From Eriocheir sinensis (Eukaryota > Arthropoda > Malacostraca > Decapoda > Varunidae), in the NCBI RefSeq assembly GCF_024679095.1, contig NW_026110519.1, forward strand, positions 371,270 to 435,269: a stretch of DNA of 64,000 nucleotides. Reading direction: 5' to 3'. The notes below the pieces were generated by a model. It saw only the letters and a program-made list of their open reading frames with translations, was not told the origin of the DNA and made no database searches. Positions within the stretch are counted from its first letter, which is position 1; each line of letters begins with the position of its first letter. The position numbers and the translations under genes are program-made. Below are positions 55,030 to 64,000 of the stretch, piece by piece.

Positions 55030-55197
55030 CTTAAAAAAAAATTTTAAGTAAAGTTTGTTTTATTAGATAAAGATGGTTGTCGGCCACAGTCATTGGCGTG
55101 GTGGTGCAAATGAATTTCTTTGTGAAAGGATATGAGATAATATACACCTCACCACGCAACTCTAATAGATGGAGGCCCGTAGTAGTAGAAAAAAAAA

Positions 55198-55585
<388 letters not shown>

Positions 55586-55865
55586 GTGGCACCAGACACC
55601 TGGCCCAAAAGCCACCACCATCTCCAATATGGACTATGAGCCACAGTGCTGGAGAGTGACATTAGGTGGGTCGGGAGTGACTTGAGTAGGGAAAGGGGGA
55701 TCTAGACGTAATAGATGATAGGTGATTTAGTGTCAGGTAGTATTAGTGATATGGTTGGATGCCACAGTCATTAGCGAACAGAGTTGGGGCTAATGACCTC
55801 CAAGCTATGGAGCCCTCCATGACTATGTGTCGGGAAAATAAACATGGGTGGAGGTATCATTTATG
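55586..55865. other. unique spacer between TAG arrays
   Basis: No gene. It includes 'ggatgccacagtcatt', like 'tcggccacagtcattgg' in the LINE 3' UTR (55,081), so it may be a second, older piece of the same element tail. Confidence 0.4.
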
Positions 55866-55942
55866 TTGTAATAGTAGTAGTAGTAGAAAAAAAAAGTAGT
55901 AATAGAAGTAATAGTAGTAGTAGTAGGAGGAGGAGTAGCAGC

Positions 55943-55995
<53 letters not shown>

Positions 55996-56065
55996 AGGAA
56001 GTAACAATAGAAATACAGATGAAGATAGTAATAATAATGCTGATAATAATAATTACAATAATAAT
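55866..56065. repeat. (TAG)n and (AAT)n arrays
   Basis: TAG units at 55,868-55,995 with AGG interruptions, then AAT/ATA triplets to 56,068. Confidence 0.95.
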
Positions 56066-56357
56066 AACGTAATAATCTTTGGCTTTTTTAACACACTCAT
56101 TCTTCATAATTTCTCATCATTCCACACTCCTCACGTCTTTCTTATTCTTCACTTTCCTCTCTTTTTATCTTTTTCTTCTCTCTTCTTATTCTTTATCTTT
56201 CGTCACCATCTTCTCTCTTTTTCTTCTTCTCTCTCTTCTTATTCCTCACCTGGTCATCCTCATATCCTCTATACAAAGACTTCCATCGTTTATACTCCAT
56301 TGCAATATCTCTTTTTTCATCATGACACGCAACACCTACACGAGGAATGACTCAGAC

Positions 56358-56428
<71 letters not shown>

Positions 56429-56448
56429 ACACACACACATACACACAG
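56358..56448. repeat. (AC)n microsatellite
   Basis: About 43 AC units with two breaks. Confidence 0.98.
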
Positions 56449-56519
56449 CACACTGCAACTTTTTTTCTCTTCCTTCCTTTCTTCCTTCATCCTCCTTCCA
56501 TCGTTAACTCTTTCCTTCC

Positions 56520-56830
56520 ATCCTCAACTATTTCTTACCTTCCTTTCTTTCTGCAACACTCAACACTCAAATATACACACGCACAACACACTGCAACCCT
56601 TTCTTACTTTCTTTTCCTACCTGCAACACTCAAGACTCATACAACACACATACATTCCCTCCACAACACTTCCCGTCCTCACATACATTCCCTCCACAAC
56701 ACTTCCCCTTCCTTTCCTTCCTTCATTCCTGCAACACTCAAGACAGGAATCGCCTTGTATTGAAGTAGATTAAGGTCTCCGAGATGACAAATAGTAAACA
56801 GCTTTAACAACAACAACAACAACAACAACC
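56520..56830. repeat. C/T/A-rich repeats and (AAC)n
   Basis: Words 'cctgcaacactcaa' and 'acatacattccctccacaac' recur at 56,550-56,740. (AAC)n is at 56,806-56,830. No gene. Confidence 0.75.
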
Positions 56831-56946
56831 ATCTCGAGTAAGGGGGTTCGAAGTCATCTATATACAGTTCAAAGAGGTTCCAAGGCTCTTATATACATAT
56901 CACTGGAGCTTATGTCTTAAAGGTCAGGGAAACAGCGACGTTGTTT

Positions 56947-57383
56947 GGCCCCTTACACACGGGGACACTTAGAGCGCTGCAGCAGCGCTACCACGCGCGA
57001 TTCAGTTTTAGCAGCGCTGCTGTGAAGCGCGGCTTATCTTTCTAGAAAGTGTAGTGGGGTGAGTGTCGAATTAGCGGCGCTTCTCAGCATCGCTACTAAA
57101 ATTGAGTAGGGCGTTAGCAGCGCTACAATCGCGCCACGCACGCGCTGCTAAAAAAGTGACGCTGCTGCAGCTACGTGTGAAAACTCCCATTGAATGCCAT
57201 GTATCGTGACGAGCAGCGCTACTTTTTTGTGGTCGCCACCGGCAGCGAAGCCAACCACGCAAATCTGTTTGTAGCGCTACTTTTTGTGGTCGTGAGTGCG
57301 TGAAAGCATCCATTCATCTCCATTATTCATCAGCGGCAAATATGCTGAGCAGCGGTGCAAAGAGTCCGCGTGTGAAAGGGGCG
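56947..57383. mobile_element. MITE with 20-bp terminal inverted repeats
   Basis: Left end GGCCCCTTACACACGGGGAC matches the complement of the right end GTCCGCGTGTGAAAGGGGCG at 17 of 20 sites. Inside are many copies of 'agcgctgc / gcagcgct', an AGCGCT-rich body of a kind known from non-autonomous DNA transposons. The body has no frame for a transposase. Superfamily not determined. Confidence 0.7.
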
Positions 57384-57391
57384 TTAGGCTC

Positions 57392-57612
57392 GTATTCCCA
57401 GACGCTATCGGCCCCACAGCAACGATTTCCAAAGTCCGTAGAGGAGATTAGGTTCTCAGGAGTGCTTTTTCACTTTCATGGTGCAGCAGCCTTGTCAAAC
57501 TATCAATAGGCTCTTAAAACTACTTATGGAAGAACCCACAACAACCTCTATGAATCCCCTGTCAGGTGTGGCAGGGTGGGCGAGCCCCGAAATGTTTCAG
57601 AATATGTCCCTT
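57392..57612. repeat. dispersed short repeat, copy D
   Basis: From 'cgtattcccagacgctatcg' to 'gaaatgtttcagaatatg', with 'aacgatttccaaagtccg' and 'agtgctttttcactttcatg'. The least decayed of the four copies, so the best guide to the family. Confidence 0.65.
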
Positions 57613-58700
57613 AGTTTTTTTTCTTTTTAGAGACGCCTCCTCACCCTCTTTTTCCTTCTTTTCTCCAATGATAAAAATATTTCGTCAGTTTCTTTATTTT
57701 TCCTCCCTTCAAAGGCCTCCCGTTTACCTATCCTAGCTTTTACTACTTATTTTAGTCGGTATAAGTTATCTATACCGTATTATCTATTTCTTATCGTGTT
57801 CTTCAAGTTTTCATTCCGTTTGAGCTTTTGTTATACTTTTACTTTCGTGTGTGTATGTATCACCTCTAAATTTACCCCCGTTTTTATCGATTCTTTCTAT
57901 TATATATTTTATCTTTCTATATTTTTTTTTCTTCAATATGTCGTATAATCTATTTCTTATCGCATTCTTTAAGTTGTCATTCTGTCTGAGCTTGTATTAT
58001 ACCTTCATTCTCGTTTTATCCATTTATATTATCCTTCTGCTCGTCCCATCACTCCCCTAAAAATACTTCTTAAGTTCCTGTCCTTTATTCTGTTCCATAT
58101 AAAATCTTCATATTCTCTATTAAAAGACTTCCATCGTTTATATATTCCAGTCATCTTTTTATTTTCCTTTTGTTTATCGACACAAAATTCCCTTACAAAT
58201 GCTTCCTATATCCTTATCCTATATTTTGTTCCATTAAAAATCTGCATATTCTCTGTACAAAGCCTTCCATCGTTTATATATTTCACATATCTTCTTATTT
58301 TTCTTCTATTTCTCGTCCTATCATTTCCCCTACACATACTTCTTAAATTCCTATTCTGTATTTTGTTCCATATAAAATCTTAATATTCTCTATACAAAGA
58401 CTTCCATCGTTTATATATTCCACCTTTCTTTTTTTTTTTCCTTTAGTTTCTCGTCTAAATATTACCTTACAAATGCTTCTTAAATTCCTATCCTATATAT
58501 TGTTCCATATAAAATCTTCATATTCTCTATACAATGCCCTCCATCGTTTATATATTCCACCTTTTTTTTTTTCCCTCTAGTTTCTCGTCTAAATACTCCC
58601 CTACAAATGCTTCTTGAACGCTTATCCTATATTTGGTTCCATTAAAAATCGTCATGTCCTCTATACAAAGACTTCCATCGTTTATATATTACACTTACAT
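57613..58700. repeat. AT-rich tandem repeat, 120-150-bp period
   Basis: From about 58,080 units share 'tcctatattttgttccat', 'tctctatacaaagacttcca' and 'tcgtttatatattcca'. Further units lie at 59,224-59,310 and 59,385-59,450, and a related one at 56,255-56,310. Confidence 0.85.
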
Positions 58701-58704
58701 CTTT

Positions 58705-59195
58705 ACAGAGTGGAGTCTAAGGCTCTTCGTCTCATCAGCTCTCCTCCTACTGATAGTCTTCACCTCTTAAATTCCGCCGCGATGTTGCCTCTCTTCTATT
58801 TTCTATCGATATTTCCACGCTGACTGCTCTTCTGAACTTGCTAACTGCATGCCTCCCCACTCCCACGGCCCTGCTGCACACGACTTTCTACTCATGCTCA
58901 TCCCTATACTGTCCAAGCCCCTTATGCAAGAGAAACCAGCATCTTCCCTCTTTCATCCCTCACGCTGGTAAACTCTGGTAAAATCTTCCTTCATCTGTAT
59001 TTCCTCCTGCCTACGACTTGAACTCTTTCAAAAGGAGGGTATCGGGACACCTCCTCCCGAAATTGTCCTTTCTTTCGACCACCTTTTTGATTCTTTTTTT
59101 AGGAGCAGCGAGTAGCGGGCCTTTTTTATTGTTTTCTTTGTGTGTGCCCTTGAGCTGTCTCCTTTGTTGTAAAAAAAAACTCCTCATTTTTTCTT
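58705..59195 (+). mobile_element. LINE C-terminal and 3' UTR remnant
   Basis: Reads LRLISSPPTDSLHLLNS, then in shifted frames the usual tail of an arthropod LINE RT, then LNSFKRRVSGHLLPKLSFLS and a serine- and leucine-rich end. Several indels. It interrupts the 120-bp tandem repeat, so it inserted into that array. Confidence 0.65.
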
Positions 59196-59929
59196 CCAAA
59201 TATTTCATTACTCATATTTGCTATACGCTTATCCTATCTTTGGTTCCATTAAAAATTATCATTATCCTATGTACAAAGACTTGTATCGTTTATATATTCC
59301 AGTCATCTTTTATTTTCCTTCTGTTTGTTGTCATAAAATTCCCATACAAATGCTTCTTACATGCTTCTTAAATGTTTCTTCTATTTTGTTCCATTAAAAA
59401 TCATCATTATCCTCTATACAAAGACTTCAAACGTTTATATATTCCTCTGTAACATCTCTTTATTTCCTCTCTGCCGCTTATAAAGGTCTGCCTACCTACT
59501 GTTATCACCTGCTGTACAAAGGTTCCTACTATACTGTATAATACGATATCTTACAGTACAAAGATCCGGGTTGGTTACTGCCTGTTCTGTCTACAAAGAG
59601 TTATCTATGGGATAGGCTGTACAAAGGTCTTCATAGTTTATCTCTTACTAGGAAGAGATACCCATTGTTTCTTTTGTTTCTCTTTACTTCCTTTGTCTTT
59701 AGAATCTATATTTTACTAGGAAGAGATAGCGATTATTTTGTTTATAGCTTACAGAGGCCTCGGGTTGTAGTTTTTTCTAGTTTTTCTTCCTCTCGTATAA
59801 ACAACACACTTCGTTTCACATAAGACATATCGCTTCTCTTGCTTTTATTTACTTTCAGAGGACTAGGTATTAGTTTTTCTTCTCCTTGTATGTAAAAATC
59901 TTCATTTCTTTCGGCCTCACTGTTCCTCG

Positions 59930-60335
59930 TAGCTCCGTGAGGCCTTGGTTTTCTTGTTTTAGTCCTACTGTAGAGAGCTCACCTCGTTATGCTGTTTGTC
60001 TAGCCTCGTAAGCCCTTGGTGTTTGGTTTTTAGTCCTTCTGTAGAGAGCTCACTTCGTTATGCTGTTTGTCTAGCCTCGTAAGCCCTTGGTGTTTGGTTG
60101 TTAGTCCTGTTATAGAGAGCTCACCTCGTTATGCTGTTTGTCTAGCCTCGTTAGCCCTTGGTGTTTGGTTTTTAGTCCTGTTATAGAGAGCTCACTTCGT
60201 TATGCTGTTCCTCGTAGCTCCGTGAGGCCTTGGCTTTCTGGTTTTTAGTCCTGTTGTAGAGAGCTCACTTTGTTTTGGTGTTTGCCTAGCTTCGTGAGGC
60301 CATGGTTTTGGGTTTTCTTTCTCTTATAGAAACCT
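59930..60335. repeat. about 71-bp tandem repeat, 5-6 copies
   Basis: The units share 'gtagagagctcacttcgtta', 'tgctgtttgtctagcctcgt' and 'agcccttggtgtttggtt'. Confidence 0.92.
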
Positions 60336-60394
60336 CAATTGCATTTCTTTCACTGTTCCTCGTATCTCATCTCTCCTGAGGCCTCGGGTTTAGG

Positions 60395-60850
60395 TTTCAT
60401 TTTGTTTCATTGTTCTTCGTCCTTTATCTTTCCTCTTACAGAAACCTCCCTTCCACTTGTTTCAACGTTCCTCTTAGCTGTCTCACGTCCTTGTGGAGAT
60501 TTCTTCGGTTAAGTTTTCCTGCAGCCTCAGGAGTGTCACCTCTATTCCTCGCCTTAATTTTTTCAGTGTTCTTCGTCCCTTATCTTTCTTCCTTCCACTT
60601 GTTTCACGGTTCCTCTTTGCTCTGTCTCACGTGCTTGCAGATATCTCGTCGGTTTAGTGTCCCAGCAGCCTCAGGAGTGTCACCTCTATTCCTCGCCTTA
60701 ATTTGTTTCATTGTTCTTCGTCCCTTATCTTTCTTCCCTTCCACTTGTTTCACCGTTCCTCTTAGCTCTGTCTCACGTGCTTGCAGAGGTTTCGTCTGTT
60801 TAGTTTCCCAGCAGCCTCAGGAGTGTCACCTCTATTCCTCCTGCCGTACA
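60395..60850. repeat. about 147-bp tandem repeat, 3 copies
   Basis: The units share 'cagcctcaggagtgtcacct', 'ctattcctcgccttaatttg' and 'ttccacttgtttcacggttc'. Confidence 0.9.
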
Positions 60851-60952
60851 TAGAGCTGCTTGGCGGCGGCTATCTCATATCGAGCATCTCACACCTGTTG
60901 GCTTCACCTGACACTTAGCGCTGCAGGTAAACTGACAGGTAAATTGCCTCCT

Positions 60953-63900
60953 TATCGATGTGCTTTCATCTGCTCATCAATATCGAGGTGCTTTCATCTG
61001 CTCCTTAATATCGAGGTGCTATCATCTGCTCCTCAATATCGTGGTGCTTTCATCTGCTAATCAATAGGGAGCTGTTTACATCTGCCCCTCAATATCAAGT
61101 TGCTTTCATCTGCTCTTCAATATCGATGTGCTTTCATATGCTCCTCAATATCGAGGTTCTTTCATCTGCTAATCAATATGGAGCTGTTTACATCTGCCCC
61201 TCAATATCAAGTTGCTTTCATCTGCTCCTCAATACCGATGTGCTTTCATATGCTCCTCAATATCGAGGTGCTTTCATCTGCTCCTCAATATCAAGGCGTT
61301 TTCATCTGCTCCTCAATATCAAGGTGCTTTATTCTGCTCTTCAATAGCAAGGTGCTTTCTTCTGCTCCTCAATATCGATGTGCTTTCATCTGCTCCTCAA
61401 TATCGAGGTTCTTTCATCTACTCCTCAACATCGATGTGCTTTCATCTGCTCATTAATATCGAGGTGCTATCATCTGCTCCTCAAAATCGATATGCTTTCA
61501 TCTGCTCATCAGTATCGAGATGCTACCATCTGCTCCTCAATAACGAGGTGCTTTCATCTGCTCCTCAATAATGATTGTTTTCATCTGCTCCTCAATATCA
61601 AGGTGCTTTCATATGCTCCTCATTATCAAGGTGCTTTCATCTGCTCCTCAATATCTATGTGCTTTCATCTGCTCCTCAGTATCTAGGAGCTTTCATCTGC
61701 TCCTCAATATCAAGTTGCTTTTATCTGCTCCACAGTATCAAGGTGCTTTCATCTGCTCCTCAATATCAAGGTGCTTCTATCTGCTCCTCATTATCAAGGT
61801 GCTTTCATCTGCTCCTCAATATCTATGTGCTTTCATCTGCTCCTCAATATCTATGTGCTTTCATCTGCTCCTCAATATCAAGTTGCGTTTATCTGCTCCA
61901 CAGTATCAAGGTGCTATCATCTGATCCTCAATATCGATGTGCTTTCACCTGCTCCTTAATATCAAGGTGCTTTAATCTGCTCCTCAATATCGATGTGCTT
62001 TCATCTGCTCATCAATATCGAGGTGCTATCATCTGCTCCTCAATATCAAGGTGCTTTCATCTGCTCCTCAATATCAATGTGCTTTTATCTTCTCCTCAAT
62101 ATTGATGTGCTATCATCTGCTCCTCAATATCGAGGTGGTTTCATCTGCTCCTCAATATCAAGGTGCTTTTATCTCCTCATCAATACCAGTGTGCTTTCAT
62201 CTACTACTCAAAATCGAGAGGATTTCATCTGCTTCTCAATATCGATGTGCTTTAGTCTGCTCATCAATATCGAGGTGCTATCATCGGCTCCTCAGTATCG
62301 ATGTGCTTTCATCTGCTCATCAATATCATGGTGCTATCATCTGCTCCTCAATATGGAGGTGTTTTCATCGGCTCCTCATTAACGATGTGCTTTCATCTGT
62401 TTCTCAATATGAAGGTGCTTTCATCTGCTCCTCAATATCGATGTGCTTTCATTTGATCCTTAATATCAAGGTGTTCTCATATGCTCCTCAATCAAGGTGC
62501 TTTCATATGCTCCTCAATATCGATGTGCGCTCGCCTGCTCCTCAATATCGAGGTGCTTTCATCTGCTCCTTAATATCAAGGTGCTTTCATCTGCTCCTCA
62601 ATATCTAGGTTCTTTCACCTGCTCCCCAATCTCGATGTGCTTTCACCTGCTCCTCAATATCGAGGTTCTTCCATCTGCACCTCAATATCGATGTGCTTTC
62701 ATCTGCTCCTCAATATCGATGTGCTTTTATCTGCTCCCCAGTATCGATGTGCTTTCATCTGCTCATCAATATCGAGGTGATATCATCTGATCCTCAATAA
62801 CGAGGTGCTTTCAGCTGCTCCTCAATATTGAGCTGTTTTCATCTGCTCCTCAATATCAAGGTGCTTTGATCTGGTCCTCAATATCAAGGTGCTTTCATCT
62901 TCTTAATATCAAGGTGCTTTCATCTGCTCCTCAATATCAAGGTGCTTTCATCTGCTCTTCAATATCGATGTGCTTTCATCTGCTCTTCAATAGCGTGGTG
63001 CTTTCAAATGCTCCTCATTATCAATGTGCTTTCACCTGCTCCCCAAAATTGAGGTGGTCTCATTTGCTCCTCCATATCGAGGTGATTTTATCTGCTCCAC
63101 AATATCGAGGTGCTTTCATCTGCTCCTCAATATCGATGTGCTTTCATCTGCTCCTCAATATCAAGGTGCTTTGATCTGGTCCTCAATATCAAGGTGCTTT
63201 CATCTGCTCCTCTATATCAAGATGCTTTCATCTGCTCCTCAATATCAATGTTCTTTCATCTGCTCCTCAATATCAAGGTGCTTTCATCTGCTCCCTAATA
63301 TTGAGCTGTTTTCATCTGCTCCTCAACATCGAGGTGCTTTCATCTGCTCCTCAATATCAAGGTGCTTTCATCTGCTCCTCAATATCGATGTGCTTTCATC
63401 TGCTCCTCAATATCAAGGTGCTTTCATCTGCTCCTCTATATCAATGTGCTTTCATCTGCACCTCAATATCAAGGTGCTTTCATCTGCTCCTCGGTATCAA
63501 GGTGCTTTCATCTGCTCCTCAACATCGAGGTGCTTTCATCTGATCCTCAACATCGAGGTGCTTTCATTTGCTCCTCAATATCAATGTGCATTCAACTGCT
63601 CCTCAATATCAAGGTGCTTTCATCTGCTCCTCAATATCAAGGTGCTTACTTCTGCCCTCAGTATCGAGGTTCTTTTACTGCTCCTCAACATCAAGTTTCT
63701 TTCATCTGCTCTTCAGTATCAAGGTGCTATCATCTGCTCCTCAGTACCGATGTGCTTACATCTGCTCCTCAATATCGATGTGCATTCACCTGCTCCTCAA
63801 TATCGAGGTGCTTTAATCTGCTCCTCAACATCGAGGTGCTTTCATCTGCTCCTCAATATGAAGGTGCTTTCATCTGCTCCTCAATATCAAGGGGCTTTCA

Positions 63901-64000
63901 TCTGCTCCTCAATATCGATGTGCTTTCATCTGATCCTCAATATCAAGGTGCTTTCATCTGCTCCTCTATATCAATGTGCTTTCATCTGCTCCTATATATC
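60953..64000. repeat. 28-bp satellite, about 108 copies, runs off the window
   Basis: The unit is 'gtgctttcatctgctcctca' + 'atatcgag'. The last four bases vary between cgag, caag, cgat and ctat, which gives unit classes. With a 28-bp unit the three frames rotate, so every frame gives the same peptide cycle (CFHLLLNIEVLSSAPQYRG); it is not a gene. Confidence 0.97.

Larger units (their letters stand above)
53351..55197 (+). mobile_element. 5'-truncated LINE with restriction-like endonuclease, set between TAG arrays
   Basis: The first codons after the TAG array already encode RT sequence (NTYKEPARLFI). The element carries the second half of RT, a CCHC finger and a restriction-like endonuclease, then a 3' UTR of about 165 bp. 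It ends in A-rich sequence and a new TAG array. It belongs with R2/R4/NeSL-type elements by its endonuclease. The clade is not settled; R4/Dong elements are known to insert in simple repeats, which fits. Confidence 0.65.

Noticed and set aside
57071..57313. Minus-strand frame inside the MITE
   Set aside because: No similarity to a transposase; it follows from the GC-rich palindromic body.
60953..64000. Repeat-spacer array
   Set aside because: The varying part is only 3-4 bases and comes from a few classes, so it is a satellite with variants.

Overview
The window is nuclear DNA of a eukaryote, most likely a decapod crustacean. It has split genes with GT-AG introns, many decayed retroelements, and an extreme load of micro-, mini- and satellite repeats. 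The decapod call is an inference from the repeat style, the retroelement types and the virus-like block at the left end. No rRNA, tRNA or CRISPR array was seen.

Layout. (1) 1-11,000: a compact, intronless, gene-dense block unlike the rest of the window. It holds small unknown genes on both strands, several broken by stops or frameshifts, plus a mosaic of shuffled repeat modules at 6.1-8.66 kb. One gene carries a TAZ-like zinc finger and its neighbour encodes a tiny, very basic protein. I read the block as a decaying insertion of a large DNA virus, nimavirus-like at best; this is not proven. (2) 11.5-20.7 kb: ten exons of a large cadherin on the minus strand, Fat-like in style. Most exon junctions match in phase. 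One exon is frame-damaged, one expected exon is missing, and the introns hold LINE pieces and GT arrays. (3) 22.7-29.2 kb: a degenerate Ty3/gypsy element on the minus strand with protease-like region, RT, RNase H, integrase, and an errantivirus-type envelope gene. A 51-bp in-frame repeat has expanded inside its pol region. (4) 29.5-40.5 kb: nearly 11 kb of tandem repeats. These are a 31-33-bp minisatellite, a higher-order array built from a conserved 130-bp core and 28/31-bp spacers, a 24-bp GC-rich array and a 30-bp satellite of about 119 copies. (5) 40.5-64 kb: pyrimidine- and purine-rich low-complexity DNA, a nearly full-length but broken CR1-like LINE (43.75-47.79 kb), a truncated LINE with a restriction-like endonuclease set between two TAG arrays (53.35-55.19 kb), a MITE, a LINE tail, and a 28-bp satellite that runs off the right edge.

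Apart from the cadherin exons, and possibly one exon near 48 kb, nothing looks like an intact host gene. Most long reading frames in 29-41 kb, and the dinucleotide or trinucleotide frames, are products of repeats whose unit lacks stop codons. The best candidates for something new are the virus-like block beside the cadherin gene, the in-frame repeat growth in the gypsy pol gene, and the nested satellite architecture.
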